Source: Micromonospora sp. M71_S20 (GTDB lineage Bacteria; Actinomycetota; Actinomycetes; Mycobacteriales; Micromonosporaceae). Taken from it: DNA of 64,000 bases. Positions within the stretch are counted from its first letter, which is position 1. The number at the start of each line of letters is the position of its first letter. Of this stretch, positions 1 through 9,400 are shown one piece after another. The position numbers were made by a program, and so were the translations under genes. The stretch is taken from positions 310,001 to 374,000 of the forward strand of contig NZ_RCCV01000003.1 of the NCBI RefSeq assembly GCF_003664255.1, written 5' to 3'. Under the pieces are notes generated by a model. The model was not told the DNA's origin. It saw nothing but the letters and a program-made list of their open reading frames with translations, and did not search any database.

Positions 1-54
1 GCCATCAACAAGCGCTACAAGGCGCACGCGGGCATCCGCGTCACCGACCTCTGA
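1..54 (+). CDS. C-terminal end of an unidentified protein (partial)
   Basis: The first 17 codons of the window read AINKRYKAHAGIRVTDL and end in TGA. The frame is open to the left edge, so this is the last part of a gene that begins outside the window. The tail is basic, but it is too short to assign to a family. The gene converges on the hypothetical gene at 76-708, and a palindromic element lies just past its stop. Confidence 0.6.
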   Translation, partial: AINKRYKAHAGIRVTDL

Positions 55-75
55 CGGCGGGCCGCGTCCGTCGCT

Positions 76-708
76 TCAGATCTTGGTGGGAAACGGCCCC
101 TCCAGGGGCCTGTTCCTGCCAAGATCGGCAGCCCCGCCTGGTGGGACAGGAGCCAACGGCCTGTTCGCGCGTCTCAGCGGGTGGCGGCGGTAGCGGGGGT
201 CCGGAGGACCGACGGTGAGGGCGTTCTCGTCGAGGCCGTTGTAGACGACCAGATCGGTGTCGGCGAACGCGAAGCCGAGTGCGAGGCTGCCGTTGGCCAG
301 GTCGCCCGTCGCGCCCCGCCACTCCAACAGCGCGACCTCGCGCAACCGGCGGCCCGGCAGGGCGGCCAACCCGGGCAGCGGCTCGGCACGCCAGGCCAGC
401 CGGAAGTCGTCGGAGGCGGGCCAGGCGACCGGGCCGCCCGGGGAGACCGAGTTCCAGGTGATCGAGAGATCATCGAACTTCTGGTGGTTGACCTCCACCT
501 GCTCGCCGGCGAAGTCCAGCAGCACCGGACAGTCCGCGAACCACTCGTCCTCGTCCAGGTCCCAGACCAGCCAGACGCGGGTGAGCGTACGGCCGACCAG
601 CGCGGCGAGCCGGGCGCCGTGCGCCGTCTCGATGTCGGGCCGCGCGTGCAACCAGGTCGGCTGGTAGCCGGGGATGCCGAAGTCGAACACCGGACGATTG
701 TGGGCCAC
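76..708 (-). CDS. Hypothetical protein, 210 aa, tail encoded by a palindromic element
   Basis: I do not recognise the family. The protein starts with GTG (MAHNRPVFDFGIPGYQPTW) and is soluble, with no signal peptide or membrane segment. It is rich in Trp and acidic residues (VWLVWDLDEDEWFADCP). The last 16 codons (DLGRNRPLEGPFPTKI) lie inside the inverted repeat at 79-126, and the preceding 25 or so residues are Arg/Pro-rich and of lower complexity. The natural C-terminus may therefore have been altered by that element. The gene ends head-on against the gene at 1-54. It lies upstream of panB on the same strand, about 100 nt before the end of that gene's coding region in the reverse direction. 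Confidence 0.55.
   Translation of the reverse strand: MAHNRPVFDFGIPGYQPTWLHARPDIETAHGARLAALVGRTLTRVWLVWDLDEDEWFADCPVLLDFAGEQVEVNHQKFDDLSITWNSVSPGGPVAWPASDDFRLAWRAEPLPGLAALPGRRLREVALLEWRGATGDLANGSLALGFAFADTDLVVYNGLDENALTVGPPDPRYRRHPLRRANRPLAPVPPGGAADLGRNRPLEGPFPTKI
79..126. repeat. Palindromic element, GATCTTGG type
   Basis: Two 23-nt arms (79-101 and 104-126) are inverted copies with four mismatches and a 2-nt loop. The outer ends are GATCTTGG and CCAAGATC. It could act as a bidirectional terminator between the convergent genes. The same outer sequence recurs in the element at 32468-32516. On the minus strand it encodes the tail of the 76-708 protein. Confidence 0.75.
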
Positions 709-811
709 GAGGCAGGCGGGTGGGAGGGGCGGTGGGCGCCGGTGCCGCGTACCGCCCCTCCCACCCGGACGCCGGTCCCGCGGCGTCCGGGCGGAAGTCG
801 GCCGGCCGGTG

Positions 812-1657
812 TCAGAAGGTGTGCTCGGCGGCGGGGAAGTCGCCGCCCCGGACCTCGTCGGCGAACCGCCGGGTCGCGTCGGTCAGGGCACCCGCCAGGT
901 CGGCGTAGCGCTTCACGAAGCGCGGGGCCCGGCCGGTACGCAGACCGGCCATGTCCTGCCAGACGAGCACCTGGGCGTCGGTGTCCGCGCCGGCGCCGAT
1001 GCCCACGGTCGGGATCGGCAGCTCCGCCGTGATCCGCTTGGCCACCTGCCCCGGCACCATCTCCAGCACCACGGCGAACGCGCCCGCCTCGGCCACCGCA
1101 CGGGCGTCGGCGATCACGTCGTCGGCCGCGTCGCCGCGCCCCTGCACCCGGTAGCCGCCGATGGCGTGCTCGCTCTGCGGGGTGAAGCCGATGTGCGCCA
1201 TCACCGGGATTCCGGCGCCGGTGATCGCGGCGATCTGCGCCGCGCAGCGCCGGCCGCCCTCCAGCTTCACCGCGTGGCAGCCACCCTCCTTCATGAACCG
1301 CACGGCGGTGCGCAGCGCCTGCGTCGGGCCCTCCTCGTAGGAGCCGAACGGCAGGTCGCCGACGACCAGCGCGTGCCGGGTCGCCCGGACCACCGCGCGG
1401 ACCAGCGGGAGCAGCTCCTCGGCGGTCACCGGCACCGTCGTCTCGTAGCCGAAGACGTTGTTCGCGGCCGAGTCGCCGACCAGCAGCACCGGGATGCCGG
1501 CCTGGTCGAAGATCGAGGCCGTGTACTGGTCGTACGAGGTGAGCATCGGCCACCGCTCGCCGCGCTCCTTGGCGGCGACCAGGTCGCGGGTGCGTACCCG
1601 CCGGGTGGCCGGGCCGCCGTAGAGGGCGGTCACCTCGGGCGGGGTGGACTCCACCAT
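812..1657 (-). CDS. panB: 3-methyl-2-oxobutanoate hydroxymethyltransferase
   Basis: PanB transfers a hydroxymethyl group from 5,10-methylene-THF to 2-oxoisovalerate to give ketopantoate, the first committed step to pantothenate and CoA. The protein is 281 aa, slightly longer than many bacterial PanBs because of an N-terminal extension of about 20 residues. Visible family blocks are [14 protein letters not shown] (61-74), DLPFGSY (101-107), KLEGG (131-135), MAHIGFTPQ (153-161) and LEMVP (198-202). The last holds the catalytic-base Glu199, matching E. coli Glu181. The ATG at 1657 is chosen because a strong AAGGAGAG lies just upstream. It follows nadE on the same strand, but a hairpin (1758-1783) separates the two, so it may have its own promoter. 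Confidence 0.95.
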   Translation of the reverse strand: MVESTPPEVTALYGGPATRRVRTRDLVAAKERGERWPMLTSYDQYTASIFDQAGIPVLLVGDSAANNVFGYETTVPVTAEELLPLVRAVVRATRHALVVGDLPFGSYEEGPTQALRTAVRFMKEGGCHAVKLEGGRRCAAQIAAITGAGIPVMAHIGFTPQSEHAIGGYRVQGRGDAADDVIADARAVAEAGAFAVVLEMVPGQVAKRITAELPIPTVGIGAGADTDAQVLVWQDMAGLRTGRAPRFVKRYADLAGALTDATRRFADEVRGGDFPAAEHTF

Positions 1658-1757
1658 GACTCTCTCCTTCCTCGAGGCCGCGTGCGCGGTCCCCGGGTTC
1701 CGCCGCGATCGTCGCACCCGACGACCGGCCCGCGGCAGAGCGCAGTGGAGGATGTCA

Positions 1758-1783
1758 CTCCCGGGCCGCCGCCGGCCCGGGAG
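1758..1783 (-). terminator. Hairpin after nadE
   Basis: Perfect 11-bp arms (CTCCCGGGCCG and its complement) enclose a 4-nt loop just beyond the nadE stop. There is no T-run, as is usual for actinomycete terminators. Confidence 0.6.
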
Positions 1784-1791
1784 CGACCGGC

Positions 1792-3552
1792 TCAGCCGTC
1801 CTCGCGCCACCGGTTCGTGATCGGCAACCGCCGGTCCCGCCCGAAGGCCTTCATCGAGATCTTCGCCCCTGGCGCGGACTGGCGGCGCTTGTACTCGGCG
1901 GTATCCACCATCCGCAGCACCCGGTCGACGACGGCCGGGTCGTGGCCGGACGCGACCAGCCCGTCGCGGCCCAGGTCGCCGTCGACGTAGCCGATCAGGA
2001 TCGGGTCCAGCACGTCGTAGTCGGGCAGCGTGTCGCTGTCCAGCTGGCCCGGGCTCAGCTCGGCGCTCGGCGGCTTGCCGATGGAGTTCTCCGGGATGGG
2101 TGGGGTCTCGCCCCGGCGGGCGGCATCGGCGTTGCGCCACTTCGCCAGCCGCCAGACCAGCGTCTTCCAGACGTCCTTGACCGGGTTGAAGCCGCCGACC
2201 GAGTCGCCGTAGAGGGTGGAGTAGCCGACCGCCAGCTCGCTCTTGTTGCCGGTGGTCAGCACCAGGTGCCCCTCCTGGTTCGACAGCGCCATCAGGATCA
2301 CCCCGCGTACCCGCGCCTGGAGGTTCTCCACGGAGACCCCGGAGAGCGACATGTTCGCCAGGAAGGTGTCCACCATCGGCTGGATCGGCTCGACCCGGTA
2401 GTCCAGCCCGGTCCGCTTCGCCAGCTCGGCCGCGTCCTCCCGGCTGTGCTCGGAGGAGTGCTGGCTGGGCAGCGACACGCCGACCACCCGGTCGGGCCCG
2501 AGGGCGTCGACGGCCAGCGCGGCCACGACCGCCGAGTCGATGCCGCCGGAGAGGCCCAGCACCACCGAGGGGAACCGGTTCTTGTTGACGTAGTCGCGCA
2601 GGCCCAGCACGAGCGCCTGCCACACCTCGGCCTCGTCGGCCACCGGGGCGATCGTGCCGCCGGTGGCGGCCGGCCCGGCGGGCGTCGGCGGGATGTCCCC
2701 GGCCTCGGCCCGCACCACGCGCATCCCGTCCGCCAGCACCTGCTCCGGTCCGGCCGGCTCGCCGGCGGCGGGCAGCTCCACGTCGTGCACCAGCAGGTGC
2801 TCGACGAACTGCGGGGCCCGGGCGAGCAACGCGCCGTCGGCGCCCACGATCATCGAGTCGCCCTCGAAGACCAGCTCGTCCTGCCCGCCGACCATGTTGA
2901 CGTACGCGATCAGCGCCCCGGCCTCGGCGGCCCGGCGCTGGACCAGCGGCAGCCGGACGTCGTCCTTGTTCAGCTCGTACGGCGAGCCGTTGACGCAGAG
3001 GACCAGGCCGACCCCGGCCTGACGGGCGGCGGCGAACGGACCGCCGGCCTGCCACAGGTCCTCGCAGATGGTCAGCGCCACGTCCACCCCGCCGACGCGG
3101 ACGACGGTCAGCGCGTCGCCGGAGACGAAGTAGCGGTCCTCGTCGAAGACACCGTAGTTGGGCAGGTGGTGCTTGAAGTAGGTGGCGACGATCCGACCGT
3201 GGTGCAGCAGGGCCGCCGCGTTGCGGGCGCCCCGACCGGGCTCCGCGTCGCCGCTCACCTGCGGCGGGCCGTCGGCGTCCAGGTAGCCGACCAGCACCGG
3301 CAGCGCGCCCGACCCGTCGGCGTCGAGATCGGCGGCGAGGCGTTCCAGCGCGGCCTTCGACGCGGCGACGAAGGACCGGCGGAAGACCAGGTCCTCGACC
3401 GGATAGCCGGTCAGCATCATCTCCGGGAACGCGACGATCTGGGCGCCGCTGTCGGCGGCCCGGCGGGTCCACTCACGGACCAGGCCGGAGTTGCCGGCGA
3501 GGTCGCCGACGGTCGGGTTGACCTGGCACAGGGCGAGACGCAGGGTGGGCAT
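1792..3552 (-). CDS. nadE: Glutamine-dependent NAD+ synthetase
   Basis: Converts nicotinate adenine dinucleotide to NAD+ with ATP, using ammonia released from glutamine. At 586 aa it is the two-domain actinobacterial type. The N-terminal nitrilase-fold glutaminase has the Glu-Lys-Cys triad at E44 (FPEMM), K127 (FKHHLPNYG) and C163 (ICEDLW). The C-terminal synthetase has the ATP-pyrophosphatase loop SGGIDS (335-340). The start [18 protein letters not shown] is the expected N-terminus of the nitrilase domain. It is followed on the same strand by panB and diverges from glnA2. Both active sites look intact. Confidence 0.96.
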   Translation of the reverse strand: MPTLRLALCQVNPTVGDLAGNSGLVREWTRRAADSGAQIVAFPEMMLTGYPVEDLVFRRSFVAASKAALERLAADLDADGSGALPVLVGYLDADGPPQVSGDAEPGRGARNAAALLHHGRIVATYFKHHLPNYGVFDEDRYFVSGDALTVVRVGGVDVALTICEDLWQAGGPFAAARQAGVGLVLCVNGSPYELNKDDVRLPLVQRRAAEAGALIAYVNMVGGQDELVFEGDSMIVGADGALLARAPQFVEHLLVHDVELPAAGEPAGPEQVLADGMRVVRAEAGDIPPTPAGPAATGGTIAPVADEAEVWQALVLGLRDYVNKNRFPSVVLGLSGGIDSAVVAALAVDALGPDRVVGVSLPSQHSSEHSREDAAELAKRTGLDYRVEPIQPMVDTFLANMSLSGVSVENLQARVRGVILMALSNQEGHLVLTTGNKSELAVGYSTLYGDSVGGFNPVKDVWKTLVWRLAKWRNADAARRGETPPIPENSIGKPPSAELSPGQLDSDTLPDYDVLDPILIGYVDGDLGRDGLVASGHDPAVVDRVLRMVDTAEYKRRQSAPGAKISMKAFGRDRRLPITNRWREDG

Positions 3553-3648
3553 GTCCTCATCTTGCCCCAGCCGTGCGGGCCCGACACGCGGGGCGGGGCG
3601 AGATCACGGGAGCCACGGGACAGGACGGGACGCCCGCCGGCCGGTCGC

Positions 3649-3664
3649 GTAACGTCGGCGTAAC
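3649..3664. promoter_or_regulatory. Possible GlnR-like repeat upstream of glnA2
   Basis: The sequence reads GTAAC-N6-GTAAC, about 78 nt before the glnA2 start. GlnR boxes are GTNAC-N6-GAAAC, so the second half is only a partial match. The assignment is weak. Confidence 0.25.
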
Positions 3665-3741
3665 GAGGCCGGTGGAGACTGGTCGGTCAGGCCGGGTCGA
3701 CCCCCCGGTCGCAGGTGCGCAAGGTGTCGCGAGGGGTGGAA

Positions 3742-5091
3742 GTGGACCGTCAGCAGGAGTTCGTCCTCCGTACGCTGGAAGAGCGGGACATCCGGTTCGT
3801 CCGGCTGTGGTTCACCGACGTGCTGGGCACGCTCAAGAGCGTGTCGGTGGCCCCCGCCGAGCTGGAGGCGGCCTTCGAGGAGGGCATCGGGTTCGACGGC
3901 TCGGCGATCGAGGGCTTCGCCCGGGTCTTCGAGTCCGACATGGTGGCCATGCCCGACCCGACGACCTTCCAGGTCTTCCCGTTCGAGGGCGGGGTCAGCG
4001 GCGAGAGCGCCCGGATGTTCTGCGACATCCTGCTCCCCGACGGCGGCCCGTCCTGGGCCGACCCGCGGCACGTGCTGCGCCGGGCGCTGTCGAAGGCCGC
4101 CGAGAAGGGCTTCACCTTCTACACCCACCCCGAGATCGAGTTCTTCCTGCTGGAGAACGGCCCGCTGGACGGCTCGGTGCCGATCCCGGTCGACACCGGC
4201 GGCTACTTCGAGCACACCACGCACGCCGTGGCCCGCGACTTCCGCCGGCAGGCCGTGCTGGCGCTGGAGCGGATCGGCATCTCCGTGGAGTTCAGCCACC
4301 ACGAGGTGGCCCCCGGCCAGCAGGAGATCGACCTGCGCTACGCCGACGCGCTCACCACGGCCGACAACATCATGACCTTCCGGCACGTGGTCAAGGAGGT
4401 GGCGCTCTCCACCGGCGTGCAGGCCACCTTCATGCCCAAGCCGTTCACCGACCAGCCGGGCAGCGGCATGCACACCCACCTGTCGCTGTTCGAGGGGGAG
4501 CGCAACGCGTTCCACGACGCCGGCGACCCGATGAAGCTGTCCAAGGTGGCCCGGGCGTTCATCGCCGGGCTGCTGGTGCACGCCCGGGAGTACACGGCCG
4601 TCACCAACCAGTGGGTCAACTCCTACAAGCGGCTGTTCCCGCAGGCGTTGCCGGACCGGGTCACCGAGAGTCCCGCGTACGTCTGCTGGGGTCACCTGAA
4701 CCGGTCCGCGCTGGTCCGGGTCCCCGCCTACGGCAAGCCGAACTCGGCCCGGGTGGAGGTCCGCTCGCCGGACTCGGCGGCCAACCCCTACCTCGCCTTC
4801 GCGGTGCTGCTCGGCGCCGGGATGAAGGGCATCGAGGAGGGCTACGAGCTGCCGCCGGGCGCCGAGGACGACGTGTGGTCGCTGACCAGCGCCGAGCGGC
4901 GGGCGATGGGCTACGAGCCGCTGCCGGAGAACCTGTCCGAGGCGATCGACGTGATGGCCGGCTCCGAACTGGTCGCCGAGGTGCTCGGCGAGCACGTCTT
5001 CGACTTCTTCCTGCGCAACAAGCGGGCCGAGTGGGAGCAGTACCGCCGCGAGGTCACCCCCTACGAGCGGCAGCGCTACCTGTCGCTGTAG
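3742..5091 (+). CDS. glnA2: Glutamine synthetase, second type I paralogue (GlnA2-like)
   Basis: A type I glutamine synthetase family protein of 449 aa. It has the beta-grasp block (FVRLWFTDVLGTLKSV), DGSAIEGFARV near 52-62, THPEIEFFLLE, GSGMHTHLS, the SYKRLFP loop and RVEVRSPDSAANPYLAF. Where glnA1 carries the adenylylation Tyr in LYDLPPEE, this protein reads YELPPGAEDDVW, so control by GlnE is doubtful. That differing segment and the overall length match the GlnA2 group of Mycobacterium and Streptomyces. The GTG at 3742 is chosen because GAGGGG lies 5 nt upstream and homologues begin M-D-x-Q-Q-E-F. An in-frame GTG at 3715 lacks a ribosome site. The physiological role (biosynthetic or gamma-glutamylation of other amines) cannot be read from sequence. 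Confidence 0.9.
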   Translation: MDRQQEFVLRTLEERDIRFVRLWFTDVLGTLKSVSVAPAELEAAFEEGIGFDGSAIEGFARVFESDMVAMPDPTTFQVFPFEGGVSGESARMFCDILLPDGGPSWADPRHVLRRALSKAAEKGFTFYTHPEIEFFLLENGPLDGSVPIPVDTGGYFEHTTHAVARDFRRQAVLALERIGISVEFSHHEVAPGQQEIDLRYADALTTADNIMTFRHVVKEVALSTGVQATFMPKPFTDQPGSGMHTHLSLFEGERNAFHDAGDPMKLSKVARAFIAGLLVHAREYTAVTNQWVNSYKRLFPQALPDRVTESPAYVCWGHLNRSALVRVPAYGKPNSARVEVRSPDSAANPYLAFAVLLGAGMKGIEEGYELPPGAEDDVWSLTSAERRAMGYEPLPENLSEAIDVMAGSELVAEVLGEHVFDFFLRNKRAEWEQYRREVTPYERQRYLSL

Positions 5092-5198
5092 GTCTGTCCT
5101 CCCGGGCCGGAGCGGGCTCCCGCCGCTGGCGCGGTGCCGCTATCGTCTCGGTCACCGCGCCGGCATCCCCGCCGGGCGCAGAGTTCGGGAGGCAGTCG

Positions 5199-5624
5199 GT
5201 GCTGGAAGACCTGCTCAGCGGAGCCTGGCAGAGCGTGGTGTTCGGGGTCGTCGGGGTGGCCCTGATGGCGGCCGGGTTCGGGCTGGTCGACATGCTCACC
5301 CCGGGCAGGTTGCGGGAGCTGATCTGGGTGCGGCGCAACGGCAACGCCGCGCTGCTGCTCGCCGCCAACCAGCTCGGCATCGCCGGGATCGTGTTCACCG
5401 CGATCCTGACCAGCTACAGCGACTTCGCCAAGGGGCTCGCCTCGACTGTCGTCTTCGGCCTGGTCGGGCTGGTCATCATGGCGCTGGCGTTCTTCGTGCT
5501 GGACCTGCTCACCCCCGGCAAGCTCGGCGAGATCATCTGCTCGGACGAGCCGCACCCGGCGGCGCGGGTCAGCGCCGCCACGCACTTCGGCGCCGCGCTG
5601 ATCGTCTGCGCCTGCATCGCCTGA
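5199..5624 (+). CDS. DUF350-type membrane protein
   Basis: The protein has 141 aa with four predicted membrane helices arranged as two similar halves. VVFGVVGVALMAAGFGLVDMLTPGRLRELI in the first half matches VVFGLVGLVIMALAFFVLDLLTPGKLGEII in the second. That internal duplication with a D-x-L-T-P-G signature is typical of DUF350. The function is unknown, although the family is often found near glutathionylspermidine-type or stress genes. The GTG start is preceded by GGGAGGCAG. A TATCGT at 5141-5146 could be the -10 element. It lies between glnA2 and the WYL regulator on the same strand. Confidence 0.75.
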   Translation: MLEDLLSGAWQSVVFGVVGVALMAAGFGLVDMLTPGRLRELIWVRRNGNAALLLAANQLGIAGIVFTAILTSYSDFAKGLASTVVFGLVGLVIMALAFFVLDLLTPGKLGEIICSDEPHPAARVSAATHFGAALIVCACIA

Positions 5625-5647
5625 GCCACTCCGTCACACCCCCGTCG

Positions 5648-5653
5648 TAGGTT
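5648..5653 (+). promoter_or_regulatory. -10 element TAGGTT, leaderless WYL gene
   Basis: TAGGTT lies 6 nt before the GTG at 5660, the spacing expected if transcription begins at the start codon. No Shine-Dalgarno sequence is needed or evident. Confidence 0.5.
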
Positions 5654-5659
5654 GCGGGG

Positions 5660-6355
5660 GTGAACCGGACGGACCGTCTCTACGCCCTGGTCGAGGAGCT
5701 GCGCGCCGTGTCGCCACGGCCGCGCAGCGCCCGCTGGCTCGCCGACCGCTTCGAGGTGAGCACCCGCACCATCGAGCGGGACATCGGCGCCCTCCAGGAG
5801 TCGGGCGTGCCGATCTGGGCCGAGCCGGGCCGCACCGGCGGCTACGCGCTCGACCGGGCACGCACCCTGCCGCCGGTCAACCTCACCCCCGTCGAGGCGG
5901 TCGCCATGGCGGTGGCCCTGCACCGGATGCGCGGCACCCCGTTCGGCGCCGCGGCCGGCACCGCCCTGCGCAAGCTGATCTCCGTGATGCCCGCCGCCGA
6001 CGCCACCGAGGCGCACCGGCTCGCCGCCCGGGTGCACCTGATCGGCGACGGGCCGGTGACGCCCGTCCCGGCCGCCGTCGCCGACGCGGTGCGCGCGCGG
6101 CGCGTGCTGCGCATCCGCTACGCCGACCGCGCGGGCGCCGGCTCGCTGCGTGACGTGGAGCCGCTGGGCTACCTCGGCAACCCCCGGCACTGGTACCTGC
6201 TGGGCTGGTGCCGGCTGCGCGACGGCATCCGGGCCTTTCGCGTCGACCGGATCACCTCGGTCACCGCCCTGGCCGAGCGGGTGCCGGAGCGCGAGCTGGC
6301 CGCCGACGACCTGGACATCCCCACGGAGCGGGTCCGCCGGCTCAGCCTGGTCTGA
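5660..6355 (+). CDS. HTH/WYL-domain transcriptional regulator (YafY type)
   Basis: A 231-aa DNA-binding regulator. Residues 5-60 form a DeoR/HTH_11-like helix-turn-helix (LYALVEELRAVSPRPRSARWLADRFEVSTRTIERDI) followed by a wing (GGYALD). A WYL domain spans about 135-210 (RVLRIRYADRAG, then HWYLLGWCRLRDGIRAFRVDRI). It lacks the C-terminal WCX domain of the roughly 320-aa forms. WYL domains sense small ligands or nucleotides, and such regulators (CapW, BrxR) control several phage-defence systems. The NACHT gene begins only 69 nt downstream on the same strand with its own ribosome site, so a regulatory link is plausible but inferred from position alone. Confidence 0.85.
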   Translation: MNRTDRLYALVEELRAVSPRPRSARWLADRFEVSTRTIERDIGALQESGVPIWAEPGRTGGYALDRARTLPPVNLTPVEAVAMAVALHRMRGTPFGAAAGTALRKLISVMPAADATEAHRLAARVHLIGDGPVTPVPAAVADAVRARRVLRIRYADRAGAGSLRDVEPLGYLGNPRHWYLLGWCRLRDGIRAFRVDRITSVTALAERVPERELAADDLDIPTERVRRLSLV

Positions 6356-6424
6356 CACGGGACAGCGCGGTCCTCCCGTGCACGGCATGCTGGCTCTTCC
6401 GTATGTTCCGCAGGAGGTCACCAC

Positions 6425-9400
6425 GTGCCCGACGCGCTCAGCTACGCCGACGCCGTACGCCTGTTGGGCGGGGAGAAGAGCAGGTTCGTCGACTGGTTCG
6501 ACAAGCTGACCGGCTGGTCGCTGCTCGGCGCCTCCGCAGCCGGCGCGCCGGACGCGTTGGGCATCTTCGACGCGAAGGCGGAGTTCGTCCGGCTCGGCCA
6601 CGAACTGGTGCGCGGCGTGTCCGAGAAGCGCTCCGGGCTGTCCCGGTACGGCCGCACGCAGCGCCTGGAGGCGGCGCACGCCGTCGTCGCGGTGACCGCC
6701 TTCTTCGAGGTGCTGAGCGAGATCGACCTGCCCTTCGACGTGGCGAGCGCCCGGATCAGCAAGGCCGAGCAGTTGTCGTTGGCCGGCTCAGGAGCGGTGC
6801 ACGAGGCGGCCCTCACCGACGCGTTCTTTGCCACCGCGGCGCCGCTGCCCGGGCCGCAACTGCCCTATCCCGCGTTCCGTCAGGCCCTGGTCGCCTACTA
6901 CGACGGGCTCGTCGGCCGGCTGCTGCACCTCCTGCGCGGCCTGGCGGTGTGGGAGGCCGCCGACGGGTGGCGGCGACAGGCGACGGAGGAGGGGCTGCTC
7001 GGGCTGCCCCGCGCCGCCGTCGACCGGCACCGCGATCTGCTGACCCAGCTTGCGGTGGACTTCGTCGAGGTGTCGTTCTGGATCGGTCTGTACGAGCACG
7101 AGGCGACCCGGACGCAGGTCCGTGCCCTCTCGGTGGGGCTGGACGAGATGCGGCGGACCCTTCGCGCCCTCTCCACGGGACGCCCGCCCGACGACCGCCG
7201 GGCGGCGCTCGCCGCGGCGTACACGGGCGAGTTGGGACGGCCCATCATCTCGTCCGGGGACGTGCCGACCGGGCTCACGGTGCCGACGCTCGGCCAGGCG
7301 TACGTGCCACCGCTGTGTCGGATCGAGGAGTTGCCCGCCCACGCGCGACCGAGTGACGAGGCGTGGTGGGATGGGCGGAGGCTGCGTGACGACCTGTGGC
7401 AGTCCCTGGTCGTGCACCTCACCTCGCCGAACGCCACCCGCGCCCCGCTGCTGGTGCTCGGCCAGCCGGGCTCCGGCAAGTCGGTGCTGACCCGGGTCCT
7501 CGCCGCGCAGCTGCCGGCCGCCGACTTCATGGTGGTGCGGGTGGTGCTGCGGGACGTCTACGCCGCCGGGGAGCTCCAGGACCAGATCGAGCAGGCGGTC
7601 CGCAACGACACCGGCGAGCGGGTGGACTGGCCCGGCCTGTCCAGGTCGGCCGGTGACGCGCTGCCGGTCGTGCTGCTCGACGGCTTCGACGAGCTGCTCC
7701 AGGCCACCGGGGTCAACCAGTCCGACTACCTGCGCCGGGTGGCGGCCTTCCAGCGGCGCGAGGCCGACCAGGGGCGGCCGGTGGCGGTGCTGGTGACCAG
7801 CCGCACCAGCGTCGCGGACCGGGCGCAGCCGCCGCCCGGCACGGTGGCGGTTCGGCTGGAGCCGTTCGACGGCGAGCGGGTACGGGCCTGGACTGCCACC
7901 TGGAACCGGGTCAACGACGGGGCGTTCCGCGCGCTCGGCGTGCAGCCGCTGGAGCCGGCGACGGTGCTGGCCCACCGTGAGCTGGCCGAACAGCCGCTGT
8001 TGCTGCTGATGCTGGCGCTCTACGACGCCGAGGGCAACGACCTGCGATCGGCCGGCGAGCTGCGCCGGGGCGAGCTCTACGAGCGCCTGCTGCGCAGCTT
8101 CGCCCGCCGGGAGGTCATGAAGCACCGGCCGGGCCTGTCCGAGCGGGACCTGGACCGGGCGACGGAGGACGAGCTGCGCAGGTTGTCGATCGTGGCGTTC
8201 GGCATGTTCAACCGGGGCGTCCAGTGGGTCACCGAGAACGACTTCGAGTCGGATCTCGCCGCGCTGCCGTTCCTGGGCAGCCGTCCGGCGGCCGTCGCGA
8301 CCGACGGACACCTGCGTACCCCGCTGCGACCTGCCGAGATCGTCCTGGGCCGCTTCTTCTTCGTGCACCGCTCACAGGCGATGCGAGACGAGGCCCGGGC
8401 CAGCACCTACGAGTTCCTGCACGCCACCTTCGGTGAGTTCCTGATCGCCCGGACGACCGCGCTGGTGCTCGACGACCTGGCGGCCCGGGAGGCGAGCGCC
8501 CTGCTGGGAGCCACGCCGCCGGACGACGACCCGCTCCACGCCCTGCTGTCCTTCGCGACACTGACCGGACGCACCCCGATCGTCACCTTCCTCGTCGAGA
8601 TCCTGACGTCGTGGGGCGAAAGCCGGCGGGACGCCCTGGTCGACATGCTGCTGCGCCTGTTCCGGGCGGCGCCTGGTCGGCGACCGGCTCGGCACTTCGA
8701 GTCGTATGAGCCTCGGCAGTTGTCGGTTCCGGCACGCCACGCGGTGTACGGCGTGAACCTGCTCGTGCTGCTGCTCGCCGCGAGCGGGCAGCTGCGGGGG
8801 ACCCAGCTCCATCCGGACGGCGACGACGGGGTGTCCGGGTGGAACCGACAGGCTCTCTTCTGGCGTTCCCAGCTCAGCCACGGCGAGTACGACAGCCTCC
8901 TGAGCGTCGTGCGGGTCAGCCGGACGTGGACAGGGACCCGACGAGATTTCGTCCTCTCTCTCGGGGAAGGCCGGGACGAGTCACCGCCGCCGGCGGACGA
9001 TCCTCGCTGGTTCATCGCCGGCTCCAGGGACGACAGCCCCGCGGAGGACGCGGCGAGCTACTACCTGACGACCGGAACCGACTTCGCCCTGCTCGCCCGG
9101 GCCGCGCACTTCGAGTGCGACCCGGTCCTCGACACGGCGCTGCACGCGCTGGGGCCGCTGGGCGATCCGCTCGATACGGTCGACGGCTTCTGGACGTTCG
9201 CGGACGGCGACCGGTCGGGAGCCCGGCTCCTGCTCGACGTGTCGCTCCTTCCGATCCTCGGCGCACGGGTTCCGCAGCGGGAGCGGGAGCGGGCCTACGA
9301 ACGCCTGCTGGCCACGGTGGACGAGGAGGACGAAGTACCGCAGCCGCCGGTGGCGAGGTTCGTGCTGGATCGGATCTCGACCGACCACGAGTTGTCCGCC

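Noticed and set aside
812..3472. An 886-codon minus-strand open frame spanning nadE and panB
   Set aside because: Only its last 281 codons are real (panB). The rest is a frame shadow of nadE in high-GC DNA with Arg/Gly/Pro-rich low-complexity translation.
3742..5091. glnA2 as a GlnE target
   Set aside because: The segment that holds the modified Tyr in glnA1 (LYDLPPEE) reads YELPPGAEDD here and differs around the site, so modification cannot be claimed.
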